Source: Pontimicrobium sp. SW4 (GTDB lineage Bacteria; Bacteroidota; Bacteroidia; Flavobacteriales; Flavobacteriaceae). Taken from it: a stretch of 64,000 bases of DNA. The notes under the pieces are model-generated. The model was not told where the DNA came from, searched no databases, and saw only the letters and a program-made list of their open reading frames with translations. Both the position numbers and the translations under genes were made by a program. The stretch is taken from positions 2,604,001 to 2,668,000 of the forward strand of contig NZ_CP157199.1 in assembly GCF_039954625.1 (NCBI RefSeq), read 5' to 3'. Below are positions 9,118 to 17,936 of this stretch, one piece after another; the stretch's first letter is position 1, and every line of letters starts with the position of its first letter.

Positions 9118-10902
9118 TTATTCTTCCATTTTTGCTTGTCCAGTTGTTATTAGATATTCTATTGCATCCTTTAGATTCGTGTCTGGTGTAAGTTTTATAT
9201 AATCAATTATAGACCTTCTTATTCTTTTTAGTAAATTTTGAATAAATTCAATAAATGAATCTATATCTATAGAACATATTTCAGATTGGTGAATTATATA
9301 GTTTCTTTGTTCATACAATAATTCAAACTGCGTTTTGTATCTATTATACGATTCGTTAAATAGTACAGTAAACTTTTTTGAAATATCAATTAACTCATTA
9401 GTGAAATAATAGTTTGTTTTTATTTGTAGAAAATCAATGTCTATTGGTTTTCCAGATATATTATGAAATTCTTTATGTGAAATTGTTGAGTTGACTTCAG
9501 TTTGATTATTATAAATCAAATTAAAAATTAATAAATCAAGGTGAGTTTTAGTAATGTGTTCTTCTGAACACATTAAAATATATGGTATTTTTTTTATCCT
9601 AATATTATCATTGCTAAAATTGGCATATTTAGCAAGAATTTCGATATATCTCCAAGCGTTTACAATTTTATCCTCTGTTAAATTACTAGTAAATGCTCTG
9701 AAATATAGTTTGTCTAAATTTTTCAATTGTGTATATAATCTTGTGTTTTCTATTGATTTATCTAAAATATATCCATTATCATGGGCGATACGCAAGATTT
9801 CATGTGTATAAGAATAACTTATAGACTCTTCAAATATTTCAATAATTTCACTTTTGTCTATATATCCTTTTGTTTCATTTGGATAATTTAGATACGATAA
9901 TACATTTTCAGCTTCAGAGAATGCAATCTGTTTAGCATTTTTTTTGGATTTAGACTTTACTTGTATTTTTATAAAAATAATATTCTCTTGATTACTAAAT
10001 CTATCAAGATTTTCATGACATTCTTGAGGTAAATTTATTTTAATCATATCAAAATATGATTTCGTAAATATCTCATATTCACCAAATATATTTTTAAACT
10101 CTTCTCTCGTATTTACATTAGCAACCTTAACAATAAAGTATGAAGGTGATTCTTCTTTTTGTAGATAATTTACAATTCCTTGAAATTGTTGTTTAAAAGT
10201 TCGATTTGATAAAAACTCTTCAACTTTTTCATTAAATTCAGGAGTGTTCTCTCTTAGTTTTTCAATTTCTTCTGGAAGCGGAAAATTTGTGTAAGTATAA
10301 TTTGATGAAGGTTCGATGTTTATTTCTTTTGATAGTATTTTGTTGAATAGTCCGTCACCTCTGGTTAATTCATCTAGTTTGAAGTTATGACGTATAAACT
10401 CTGAAGAAATTAATTTTGAGTAATAAATTATTTGTGCCTTATGTACAGATAAATCGCATCCACAACTAAGATATGAAATCAATTCATGGATACATTTATC
10501 GAGATAATTAATGCTTTCATAATTATAAGAATCATTTAGATAAATCACACCTTTTTCAACTTCTTCCTTCAACTCCGAAATCGAGATATTTGGCTGAGAT
10601 AATAGCATTCTAATTTTTTTAATTATTATCGATAGTTCTTGTTTTTTAGAAAATTCATCTGATGAATTAAACATTTTATTTTGAACTAATTTTTTTAAGA
10701 TTACCTTAGAACTAGACTCTAATTTATCTTGATTTAGTCTATAATCTATTTTTTGGAATAATGTTAAATGATTATTCAAAGGATGGTTTTGAAGCCTTAA
10801 ATATTCGTTTTTAGATAGAAAGCTATGAAAATAATCATAGAACAATTTTACTTTTTTATCTATTACCTCATTTTCATGAGAAATTTTTCCAAGGAGATTC
10901 AT
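9118..10902 (-). CDS. Uncharacterised protein with C-terminal HEPN-like RNase motif
   Basis: This is a 594-residue cytosolic protein with no signal peptide and an unrecognised, mostly helical N-terminal two-thirds. Near the C-terminus, residues 533-538 read RNYIIH inside LLYEQRNYIIHQSEI. That is the Arg-Asn-x3-His (R-x4-H) active-site signature of HEPN ribonuclease domains, flanked by long helices as expected. HEPN proteins are frequent in anti-phage and toxin systems, so an RNA-cleaving defence role is plausible. It sits in a variable island between leuB and argH, behind its own promoter module at 11022-11055 and beside an argH fragment. No obvious antitoxin partner is adjacent. The HEPN call is from the motif only, and the N-terminal sensor region has no assigned fold. 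Confidence 0.7.
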   Translation of the reverse strand: MNLLGKISHENEVIDKKVKLFYDYFHSFLSKNEYLRLQNHPLNNHLTLFQKIDYRLNQDKLESSSKVILKKLVQNKMFNSSDEFSKKQELSIIIKKIRMLLSQPNISISELKEEVEKGVIYLNDSYNYESINYLDKCIHELISYLSCGCDLSVHKAQIIYYSKLISSEFIRHNFKLDELTRGDGLFNKILSKEINIEPSSNYTYTNFPLPEEIEKLRENTPEFNEKVEEFLSNRTFKQQFQGIVNYLQKEESPSYFIVKVANVNTREEFKNIFGEYEIFTKSYFDMIKINLPQECHENLDRFSNQENIIFIKIQVKSKSKKNAKQIAFSEAENVLSYLNYPNETKGYIDKSEIIEIFEESISYSYTHEILRIAHDNGYILDKSIENTRLYTQLKNLDKLYFRAFTSNLTEDKIVNAWRYIEILAKYANFSNDNIRIKKIPYILMCSEEHITKTHLDLLIFNLIYNNQTEVNSTISHKEFHNISGKPIDIDFLQIKTNYYFTNELIDISKKFTVLFNESYNRYKTQFELLYEQRNYIIHQSEICSIDIDSFIEFIQNLLKRIRRSIIDYIKLTPDTNLKDAIEYLITTGQAKMEE

Positions 10903-11021
10903 TCTTAAAGTTCTAAAATTATTGAATAGGAACTTATGCTCTAATAATTATGTACAATGCTTTGATATATTTTTTTTTAATTGCTTTTATCCGTTGTCAC
11001 TGAAGCTAGTTCAGCAGAAGT

Positions 11022-11055
11022 AAACGAAGTTAGCTTAATTTTCTTACAAAGTCAA
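11022..11055 (-). promoter_or_regulatory. Promoter module (copy 1 of 5) upstream of HEPN gene
   Basis: On the minus strand TTGACTTTGTAAGAAAA starts directly after the argH-fragment stop codon, and 20 bases after TTG comes TAACTTCG (11032-11025). This matches a Bacteroidota TTG / TAnnTTTG promoter with one change. The same 33-base block recurs at 12510, 35349, 55605 and 59074, each time upstream of a gene in the same orientation. Confidence 0.55.
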
Positions 11056-11160
11056 CTACTCTGGAAGCTTCGCTCTAATTTTATCTAAGCACAAATTATG
11101 AAAACTACCAATATGGAAATGCTCTTTACTCATACCATTTTTAAATATACCGTCAGTTTG
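11056..11160 (-). pseudogene. argH 3'-end fragment (divergent copy 1)
   Basis: Read leftwards, this stretch encodes TDGIFKNGMSKEHFHIGSF, then HNLCLDKIRAKLPE and a TAG stop. The true ArgH C-terminus reads DGTYKPDMSKEHSHVGSIHN, then LCLDKIKAKFPE. About 33 codons align without frameshift, and upstream of them the frame hits a stop at 11163. The differences are partly synonymous and partly conservative, as expected of an orthologue from a related strain rather than a fresh copy. It lies directly before the promoter module of the HEPN gene. Confidence 0.85.
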
Positions 11161-11209
11161 TTAATTACCTTGTATACTGAAGAACAATTGTAAATTTCAT
11201 GCATTTAAT

Positions 11210-12409
11210 TCACAACCTGTTTTCATATTTTTCTAATGTTTTCCAAATATCTACAAACTCTTTAACCCCTTTCTTTTTAAGTTCCGTGTTTACAATTAGA
11301 ATTTTACCAACTTTGGTTTTGGAATTAAAAAACATAAATGTTGCCACTCCTGGATCTCCTCCTGTATGACCTATTTGTCCTTGAGCAGAAATACCTATAA
11401 AAATCCCCATATTGTATTCGTCATTGTACAAGCTATCATTTCTTTCTTTATAATGTTTATCAGTTAAATATGGTTTAAACAACTCAATATAGCTTTCAGT
11501 AGTAAGGATTTTTCCTTTTGCACTGTACCCAGAAATTAGTTCTGATAAATATTTACCTAAATCACTTGATGATGTGATTAAACCTCCATCGGGATAAGTT
11601 ACTAAATGGTAAAAGGCTAGTTGTGTTTCTTTATTCGCGTAAAGATTTGAATAATTTGAAAAATCTACTTCATGAAAAGACCAACCAGTATCAGACATTT
11701 CTAAAGGTTCAAAAATATAAGTCTTTGTAAATTCATTAAAGGATTTACCTGTTGCATTTTCTAAAACAAAAGCTGCTAAACTTGCTGCAACATTGGAGTA
11801 TTCAAAAAGCATTCCTGGTTTGGCTTTTAAAAAATTACTTTTTTTATACCATTTACCCTTTTCATTTAAAATGTTTTTCAAAAAAACACTTTGTGTTATC
11901 ATTTCATCTGGAGAACGGAAATTACTATTTACTTTAGCTTCTCCATTGTTTTTATCTTTTAAAATGTATCCATTTTTTTCATATCTAGAAGGATCTTTAA
12001 TACTAGACGTATGTGTCGCCAATTGCCGAATAGTTATTGGTGTATTCGGAAAATAAGGATTGACCACATTAAAAGGTAAATACTTGTTTATAGGATCATC
12101 AAGATTAAGCTTATTAAGTTCTTGAGCTTTTAACAAAGCAATCCCTATAAAAGTTTTAGAAATAGAAGCAATATTCTGGATAGTATTTTTTGTATACTTT
12201 TTGTTTAATTTTCTATTAGAATAACCAAATCCTTTTTCAAAAAGCGTTTCTTCTTCATTTACAATTGCCACCGAAAATCCGTTAATATAATCTTGCGAAT
12301 AGATTTGCTCTAGATCTTCTATTAGTTTTTTTGTTATTGATTCTTTTGTTTGTCCGTAGCTATGACAGAACAAAATGCTTAATGTAAGTAGAATAACTAT
12401 TTTCTTCAT
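11210..12409 (-). CDS. Secreted serine hydrolase, class C beta-lactamase-like
   Basis: This 399-residue protein has a signal peptide (MKKIVILLTLSILFCHSYGQ). The penicillin-binding fold motifs are visible: SISK (Ser82/Lys85), the Tyr-Ser-Asn of EYSNVAASL as the Y-x-N motif, and GHTGGDPG as the HTG replacement of the KTG box. Such periplasmic or secreted hydrolases include esterases, D-aminopeptidases and peptidoglycan amidohydrolases, so true beta-lactam resistance should not be assumed. It is an accessory gene in the leuB-argH island, preceded by a promoter module at 12510-12543 and a second argH fragment. Codon and base use look like the neighbours. Confidence 0.85.
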   Translation of the reverse strand: MKKIVILLTLSILFCHSYGQTKESITKKLIEDLEQIYSQDYINGFSVAIVNEEETLFEKGFGYSNRKLNKKYTKNTIQNIASISKTFIGIALLKAQELNKLNLDDPINKYLPFNVVNPYFPNTPITIRQLATHTSSIKDPSRYEKNGYILKDKNNGEAKVNSNFRSPDEMITQSVFLKNILNEKGKWYKKSNFLKAKPGMLFEYSNVAASLAAFVLENATGKSFNEFTKTYIFEPLEMSDTGWSFHEVDFSNYSNLYANKETQLAFYHLVTYPDGGLITSSSDLGKYLSELISGYSAKGKILTTESYIELFKPYLTDKHYKERNDSLYNDEYNMGIFIGISAQGQIGHTGGDPGVATFMFFNSKTKVGKILIVNTELKKKGVKEFVDIWKTLEKYENRL

Positions 12410-12509
12410 TTAAATACTTATGAGCTTTAAAACTGTTAAATATAGTTATTATTAGCTTTTTAGTTTATAGTATACTAACTCTGTTCTTTTTGATCATTTA
12501 CACTTGCAC

Positions 12510-12543
12510 AAAACGAAGCTAGATTAATTTCTTTACAAAGCCT
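12510..12543 (-). promoter_or_regulatory. Promoter module (copy 2 of 5) upstream of serine hydrolase
   Basis: On the minus strand GGCTTTGTAAAGAAATTAATC precedes TAGCTTCGTTTT (12521-12510). It is the most diverged of the five copies: the TTGAC is changed to GGC, and the -7-like box is TAGCTTCG. It has the same position relative to the argH fragment and the downstream gene as copy 1. Confidence 0.4.
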
Positions 12544-12547
12544 ACTA

Positions 12548-12625
12548 TTAAGGAAACTTAGCTTTAATTTTATCTAGGCACAAATTATGAATACTCCCAA
12601 TATGGTATTTAGATACACTTCTCTT
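12548..12625 (-). pseudogene. argH 3'-end fragment (divergent copy 2)
   Basis: Read leftwards it encodes HIGSIHNLCLDKIKAKFP followed by a stop, matching the end of ArgH except for loss of the final Glu codon. Upstream of the His the similarity fades, and it abuts a leuB 3' fragment at about 12626. The argH-to-leuB join is what a tandem duplication of the leuB-end to argH-end segment would leave. Confidence 0.85.
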
Positions 12626-12682
12626 AATGACTCGAATTTAAATTTTACCAATATACATTTGAGACAATCCACAATTATATAA
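12626..12682 (+). pseudogene. leuB 3'-end fragment
   Basis: Reading right, the frame encodes NDSNLNFTNIHLRQSTII and a stop. The true LeuB ends EDSNLNFTNIHLGQSTII. Nucleotide similarity continues past the stop (AATTGATTG then C or T and AAA). It is too short to function and marks a duplication junction. Confidence 0.9.
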
Positions 12683-12698
12683 ATTGATTGCAAATACA

Positions 12699-14390
12699 TT
12701 ATTTTTTAATAGCATTTAAGCCCACACTAAATTTATACCCAAATTGAAATTGAAAAAAGTTGGAATCTCTTTGTCTATCTATATCATTAAACACTTTTAG
12801 CCTTAAAAAAATCGCACTTGTTTTTGAACTAGCTGGGAAATAGGATATTTCAGATTCTAATTTAAATGCCAAAAGATGTTTTTGCATATCAATAATTTGG
12901 TTATAATTGTTCCAATCATCTAGATTATACCATATAAACTCTGTTGATAGATTAAAACCAAAATTATCAAATCGTCTAAAATCTAAATTCGCCCCGACTC
13001 CCAAACCCATGGCTTTATAGTTTTCCTTTTCTTTTTTCTCTGCATCGAAAGCTACATTGGCAACGTTGTACCTTGCTGCTCCATAAATATTAACTTCAAA
13101 AGGCAATTCCTTACTAAACTTAAAATTTAAAACATCAAGTTTAACTCCTAAACTTAGGTAGGTTTTTTTAATTACATCTAGTCCATTTACCAATGAATCG
13201 CTGTTTATTTGCACTATATTATCTCCTTCATCAAATCGAGAAAATCGCACATAAGGTTTGATTTTTTTTAAATAATAAATATTTGTATTTGGATATCTAA
13301 AAGGGAAAATATAAAAACTAGCATCTCCTTCAAACTGTACAATACCATTAGGATCATCATTAAACAAGCCCAAAAAGTCAGTGTAAGCTCTTAGCTCTAA
13401 CACATTTTTTAAACTGGTATCTTGCCTTAACTCATAAACTGTAGGACTGGTGTTTTCGTCTTCTATTGGAAATGAAAAGTTTTGGTCATCAGGCACAAAG
13501 TTTTTTCCAGGCTTATTTATATACTGCAATACATCACTTAGTCTAACATAATACTTTTCATCTTTATATTTTCCATCGTCAATCTCATCTATTCCTTTTT
13601 TTTGTTTAGAAGAATATTGCAAATAAAATTTATAGGCCGTTTTTGAAAATCTAAGTAATGATATTGGCCATATTTTATTTTCAAATAGATAGACACTTCC
13701 TTCACTATCTTTTAAAAACAACTTAATATCTACCAAGCTTCCTTCATATAACTCAAGATCAATCTTATGAAACTTATAGGATTTAGGAGAATATTCAAAA
13801 CTAAAAGAGTTATCCGCTTTCTCTTTATACTCAACAAGAAATATATCTTTCTCCTTTTCAGGAATGCTAAAATTTCCAAAATAAGATTCACTCTCTCGGT
13901 TAAGCATGTCTTTAATTATTTCATCTTCAGTTTCTCTATTGAAAAATTTATCTTTTTCAATGATTTTTTTATCGCCAAAATAGAGATATACTTTCGCTTC
14001 TTCTTTTTTCGCTTCTTCTTTTACAACTTTCGAATATTTATTAATATTATAAAACTTATCAAGCGAATCTTTTTTCACACCGTCTGCTAAGTCTTTGATA
14101 TCACTTTGTAAATAATAATTTCGAGCTAACTGAGCTTCTTCAAATATTTTATTTAAATCTGATATTAAACTATCTAATTTTTTGAGTTCTACCTCTTTTA
14201 TGCTGGAAAAGGACTTATTTTTAACGAGAGTATCAAATTTATCTTTTTCCTTATTATAAATATTGAGAGTTTTCACATACCTCTCTTGTTTTTCTTCCAA
14301 ATCTTTTTTTACATGCTCTTTATCAATTTGCGCATACCCTAAAAAGGATGCAAAACACATTAAAACACAGGTTACTTTTTTTAATTTCAT
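12699..14390 (-). CDS. Unknown secreted protein with coiled N-terminus and barrel-like C-terminus
   Basis: This 563-residue protein begins with a signal peptide (MKLKKVTCVLMCFASFLGYA). Residues 22-130 are Lys/Glu-rich with coiled-coil character. The C-terminal third has alternating aromatic/polar strands with turns (for example FNLSTEFIWYNLDD and FFQFQFGYKFSVGLN). These look like beta strands of an outer-membrane or envelope barrel, and the last strands reach close to the C-terminus as in barrels. No enzyme motif was seen and I do not recognise the family. It lies between the leuB fragment (17 bases from its stop) and argH, and a decayed copy of its own C-terminal region is found at 14532-14620. 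Confidence 0.7.
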   Translation of the reverse strand: MKLKKVTCVLMCFASFLGYAQIDKEHVKKDLEEKQERYVKTLNIYNKEKDKFDTLVKNKSFSSIKEVELKKLDSLISDLNKIFEEAQLARNYYLQSDIKDLADGVKKDSLDKFYNINKYSKVVKEEAKKEEAKVYLYFGDKKIIEKDKFFNRETEDEIIKDMLNRESESYFGNFSIPEKEKDIFLVEYKEKADNSFSFEYSPKSYKFHKIDLELYEGSLVDIKLFLKDSEGSVYLFENKIWPISLLRFSKTAYKFYLQYSSKQKKGIDEIDDGKYKDEKYYVRLSDVLQYINKPGKNFVPDDQNFSFPIEDENTSPTVYELRQDTSLKNVLELRAYTDFLGLFNDDPNGIVQFEGDASFYIFPFRYPNTNIYYLKKIKPYVRFSRFDEGDNIVQINSDSLVNGLDVIKKTYLSLGVKLDVLNFKFSKELPFEVNIYGAARYNVANVAFDAEKKEKENYKAMGLGVGANLDFRRFDNFGFNLSTEFIWYNLDDWNNYNQIIDMQKHLLAFKLESEISYFPASSKTSAIFLRLKVFNDIDRQRDSNFFQFQFGYKFSVGLNAIKK

Positions 14391-14531
14391 GGTAATCAGT
14401 TTTAGTTATTAAATAAGAAATAACAATGAAAAATAACTGAAAATTAGAATCTTTAAGGGAGAGTAAAATATTATAATATGCAACAATATAATAATTTATT
14501 AATTGATAATCAAATCGTTGCAATTAAAATA

Positions 14532-14620
14532 AAGAATACATCTACTTGCTTATCTAAATCGTTAGACACTTTTAACCTTAAGCTAGTTTTTAAGCTAATA
14601 AGATATTTCAATTTTGCAAA
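14532..14620 (-). pseudogene. Remnant of a second copy of the barrel-like gene's C-terminus
   Basis: Read leftwards one frame gives KLKYLISLKTSLRLKVSND, then LDKQVDVFF. The gene at 12699-14390 encodes ISYFPASSKTSAIFLRLKV, then FNDIDRQRDSNFF. The alignment needs one small gap and has no stop within it. It lies between argH and the intact gene, so a paralogue was probably lost here. Otherwise the 264-base gap holds nothing I can recognise. Confidence 0.65.
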
Positions 14621-14654
14621 GAAATATACTTAATCACATATAACACAAGCTTAA

Positions 14655-15929
14655 CTACTCTGGAAACTTAGCCTTAATCTTATCTAAACACAAATTATGA
14701 ATACTACCAACATGAGAATGTTCTTTGCTCATATCTGGTTTATACGTTCCATCTTGTACTTGTGCGCCAATTTGTTGATACGCTTTTCTAAACGACAATC
14801 CATCGACTACCAAATTATTAATACTATCTACCGTAAACAGGTATTGGTATTTTTCATCACTCAAATCAATATCTTTTACAATTACTTGTTGTATTGCGTA
14901 ATTAAAAATATCTAGACTATTTTTTATATCCTCGAAAGCATTAATCATAGACTCTTTTAACAACTGAAAATCTCTATGGTAGCCACTTGGCAAATTGTTT
15001 GTGATTAATAGCATTTCGGTGTGCAATGCTTGAATTTTATTACATTTTCCTCTTATGAGTTCAAACACATCTGGATTCTTTTTATGTGGCATGATGCTAC
15101 TTCCAGTAGTCAACTCATCTGGAAAAGATATAAAACCAAAATTCTGACTCATATACAAGCAAATATCCATTGCAAATCTGCTTAAAGTATTGGCTAATCC
15201 TCCCAAGGCACTTGCAACTGCTCGTTCACTTTTACCTCTGCTTAATTGAGCCGCAACCACATTGTATTTTAAGGTTGAAAAATCTAGTTCCTTAGTTGTA
15301 AACTCTCTATCAATAGGAAACGAGCTACCATAACCTGCTGCAGACCCCAAAGGATTTTGATCCACAATTTTGTTTACCGCGTTTAACATATGTACATCGT
15401 CAATCAATAATTCGGCATAGGCCGAAAACCATAAACCGAATGAGGATGGCATAGCTACTTGTAAGTGTGTATAACCAGGTAATAATTTGTCTTTATAGGT
15501 TTCAGCTAACTGTAAAAGCGTATCAAATAAGGTTTTGACTTTGGTAGTTACTCCGGAAAGGCTCTCTTTATAATATAATTGCAGTGCTACTAAAACTTGG
15601 TCGTTTCTGGAACGTGCTGTATGAATCTTTTTACCGACGTCTCCACACATTTGGGTAAGTTCTGCTTCTATTTTGGAATGTACGTCTTCAAACTGATCTT
15701 CAATAATAAAAGAACCTTCTTCTATTTGTTGACTTAAAATAGCTAGTCCATGTTCTAGCTGTTGCAATTCTTCAGCAGAAATTATAGTAATTTTCTTCAA
15801 CATTTTTGCATGTGCCAACGATGCAATTACATCGTATTTAGCAATATGTAAATCAATTTCTCTATCGTTACCAACAGTGAATTGCTCTATTTGTTTGTCT
15901 ATTGTAAATCCTTTGTCCCAGAGTTTCAT
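14655..15929 (-). CDS. argH: Argininosuccinate lyase
   Basis: This 424-residue fumarase/aspartase-superfamily enzyme releases arginine and fumarate from argininosuccinate. It shows the superfamily signature GSSIMPHKKNPD with the catalytic serine loop, TARSRNDQV, and GYTHLQVAMPSSFG. It is slightly shorter than the roughly 460-residue E. coli enzyme but not obviously truncated. It is the last gene of the arginine cluster, separated from argE by a palindromic repeat. Fragments of its 3' end occur twice in the neighbouring island. Confidence 0.95.
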   Translation of the reverse strand: MKLWDKGFTIDKQIEQFTVGNDREIDLHIAKYDVIASLAHAKMLKKITIISAEELQQLEHGLAILSQQIEEGSFIIEDQFEDVHSKIEAELTQMCGDVGKKIHTARSRNDQVLVALQLYYKESLSGVTTKVKTLFDTLLQLAETYKDKLLPGYTHLQVAMPSSFGLWFSAYAELLIDDVHMLNAVNKIVDQNPLGSAAGYGSSFPIDREFTTKELDFSTLKYNVVAAQLSRGKSERAVASALGGLANTLSRFAMDICLYMSQNFGFISFPDELTTGSSIMPHKKNPDVFELIRGKCNKIQALHTEMLLITNNLPSGYHRDFQLLKESMINAFEDIKNSLDIFNYAIQQVIVKDIDLSDEKYQYLFTVDSINNLVVDGLSFRKAYQQIGAQVQDGTYKPDMSKEHSHVGSIHNLCLDKIKAKFPE

Positions 15930-15943
15930 AATTGTTGTCTTTT

Positions 15944-16017
15944 GTCATTCCTGCGAAGGTAGGAATCTATTTATTCTTTATTGTTATTTTGTGGATTCCT
16001 GCCTTTGCAGGAATGAC
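15944..16017. repeat. Long inverted repeat (GTCATTCCTGC type)
   Basis: GTCATTCCTGCGAAGGTAGG and its near-complement ending in GCAGGAATGAC face each other across a 30-base AT-rich loop in the argH-argE gap. This is the well-known mobile palindrome style found in many genomes (GTCATTCCTGCGAAGGCAGG). It would form a strong hairpin in the mRNA and could reduce readthrough into argH. Confidence 0.8.
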
Positions 16018-16024
16018 AGAATTG

Positions 16025-17092
16025 TTAAGCAACTACTTTATTCAACAATTCAATATATATTTTAACACCTTCTTCTATCTCTTTGAGATAAATAAACTCA
16101 TCCGCAGTATGCGATCGTGTACTATCTCCTGGTCCTAATTTTAAAGAAGGACAGGTTAAACATGCTTGATCTGATAAAGTTGGAGATCCGTAAGTTTTTC
16201 TACCCAAAGAAATTCCAGCCTTTACTAATTCATGATTCACTGGAATGGAAGATGAGTTTAATCGTAAACTACGTGCTTTAATGCTTGTACATGGTGAATT
16301 ATGCACTAACAAATCTGCAATTTCCTGATTAGAGTATTTATCATTTACACGCACATCAACTACCAAATCCACCTCAGCTGGAATTGCATTATGTTGTTTT
16401 CCTGCATTAATTTGTGTCACGGTCATTTTTACTTCGCCTAGTACTTCTGAGACTTCTTTAAATTTAAAATCTCGAAACCATTTTAGCACACTTATGGTAT
16501 TATAAATAGCATTATCATGATTAGGATGCGCCGCATGACTAGGCGTGCCTTTTACCTTGGCATCAAAAACTACCAAGCCTTTTTCGGCTATTGCTAGATG
16601 CATTAAAGTAGGCTCACCAACAATGGCAACATCTATTTTTGGGATAATAGAAAGCATGCTATTTAACCCATTTGCACCACTACTCTCTTCTTCGGCAGAA
16701 GCGACAATTACCAAATTATAGTTTACATCTTTCTTCTCATAAAAATGCGTAAATGTTGCCAATAAAGATACTAAACAACCTCCTGCGTCATTACTTCCCA
16801 ATCCGTACAACTTACCGTCTTCAACAATCGCTTTAAAAGGGTCTTTAGTATACCCATTATTTGGTTTTACTGTATCGTGATGCGAGTTTAATAGAAGCGT
16901 TGGATTGTGCTTGTTAAAATATTTATTAGTAGCCCAAACATTGTTTTTTGTTCTTTGAAACGGAATCTTATAATTCTTAAACCAATTCTCAATTAAAACT
17001 GCGGTGTTCTCTTCTTCGGAAGAAAACGATGGTGTTTCGATTAAATTTTTGAGTAACGTAATAGCGTTTTTTGTTAATTCTTTTTGCTTCAT
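16025..17092 (-). CDS. argE: M20 peptidase-family deacylase (acyl-ornithine/citrulline deacylase)
   Basis: This is a 355-residue M20 metallohydrolase. LLNSHHDTVKPNNGY carries the first metal ligands and catalytic Asp. GSNDAGGCLVSLLA holds the bridging Asp, and ASAEEESSGANG the Glu general base and metal ligand. KGTPSHAAHPN belongs to the dimerisation domain and supplies the conserved His. In arginine synthesis with ArgF' the deacylation step acts on acyl-citrulline instead of acyl-ornithine. By position it should remove the acyl group (succinyl or acetyl) here. Its ATG shares one base with the argB stop. Confidence 0.85.
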   Translation of the reverse strand: MKQKELTKNAITLLKNLIETPSFSSEEENTAVLIENWFKNYKIPFQRTKNNVWATNKYFNKHNPTLLLNSHHDTVKPNNGYTKDPFKAIVEDGKLYGLGSNDAGGCLVSLLATFTHFYEKKDVNYNLVIVASAEEESSGANGLNSMLSIIPKIDVAIVGEPTLMHLAIAEKGLVVFDAKVKGTPSHAAHPNHDNAIYNTISVLKWFRDFKFKEVSEVLGEVKMTVTQINAGKQHNAIPAEVDLVVDVRVNDKYSNQEIADLLVHNSPCTSIKARSLRLNSSSIPVNHELVKAGISLGRKTYGSPTLSDQACLTCPSLKLGPGDSTRSHTADEFIYLKEIEEGVKIYIELLNKVVA

Positions 17093-17868
17093 TATTTCTG
17101 AATGGTTGTGAATTTTGAATTAGATTCGAACAGCATGTTTGGCTTCCCAATACACACTTTAGTTACCTGATGTTCTATCGCATGAAAACAGTTGTTGATT
17201 TTTGGCAACATGCCGTCTGTAATAATCCCTTCATCAATTAAAAATTGATAAGTCTTTGTGTTAATATTTGGAATGATCGAATCCTCATCGTTTACATCTT
17301 TTAGTACACCGTTTTTCTCAAAACAGTAATACAATTCTACCTTAAAATCATTAGCAAACGCAATAGCCAATTCTGATGCTATAGTATCTGCATTGGTATT
17401 TAACAACTGTCCATTCTTATCATGTGTTAATGCACAAAAAACTGGGCTTACATCATTATGAAGTAATAACTGTAATACTTTTGTGTTTACTTGTATGATA
17501 TCTCCAACAAAACCAAAATCTACTTCTTTTACAGGACGTTTCACAGATACTATTGTATTTCCATCTGCTCCAGAAAATCCAACAGCATTACAATTGTTTG
17601 CTTGTAATTGTGCAACAATATTTTTATTAATTTTTCCGGCATATACCATGGTTGCAATATCTAAAGTTTCTGGATCTGTGATACGTCTTCCATTGGTCAT
17701 TTTTACATCAACTCCCATTTGATTCGCCAATTTTGAAGCTAGCTTTCCACCTCCATGCACCAAGATTTTTGGGCCTCTTAGTTTAGAAAAATCACCAAGA
17801 AAATCTATCAATGATGCTTTATCATCAATGATATTTCCTCCAATTTTTATAATTTTTAATGTTTTCAT
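17092..17868 (-). CDS. argB: N-acyl-glutamate kinase
   Basis: This is a 258-residue amino-acid-kinase-fold enzyme that phosphorylates acylated glutamate. IIKIGGNIIDD binds phosphate, and LVHGGGKLASKLANQ and the GFSGADGNTI region are typical of ArgB. The start at 17868 (MKTLKIIK) is preferred. A TTG four codons upstream lies at the edge of a palindromic repeat. Whether the natural substrate is acetyl- or succinyl-glutamate cannot be told from the sequence. Confidence 0.92.
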   Translation of the reverse strand: MKTLKIIKIGGNIIDDKASLIDFLGDFSKLRGPKILVHGGGKLASKLANQMGVDVKMTNGRRITDPETLDIATMVYAGKINKNIVAQLQANNCNAVGFSGADGNTIVSVKRPVKEVDFGFVGDIIQVNTKVLQLLLHNDVSPVFCALTHDKNGQLLNTNADTIASELAIAFANDFKVELYYCFEKNGVLKDVNDEDSIIPNINTKTYQFLIDEGIITDGMLPKINNCFHAIEHQVTKVCIGKPNMLFESNSKFTTIQK

Positions 17869-17875
17869 TTTTCTT

Positions 17876-17935
17876 GTCAAGCTGAACTTGTTTCAGCTTC
17901 TCATTATGTGATTCTAAAATAAATTCAGAATGACG
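17876..17935. repeat. Palindromic repeat, copy 1 (GTCAAGCTGAACTTG type)
   Basis: Two hairpins lie in a row: AAGCTGAA...TTTCAGCTT and GATTCT...AGAATGAC. The same arrangement recurs at 18891-18961. It fills the gap between argF' and argB almost completely. Confidence 0.8.
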
Positions 17936-17936
17936 A

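Noticed and set aside
11177..11205. Possible second leuB 3' fragment after the first argH fragment
   Set aside because: CTGAAGA and AAATTT match leuB but the rest does not, and the frame has stops. Too weak to call.
14323..14523. 66-codon frame near the start of the barrel-like gene
   Set aside because: It overlaps the signal peptide region of the real gene in another frame and shows no domain.
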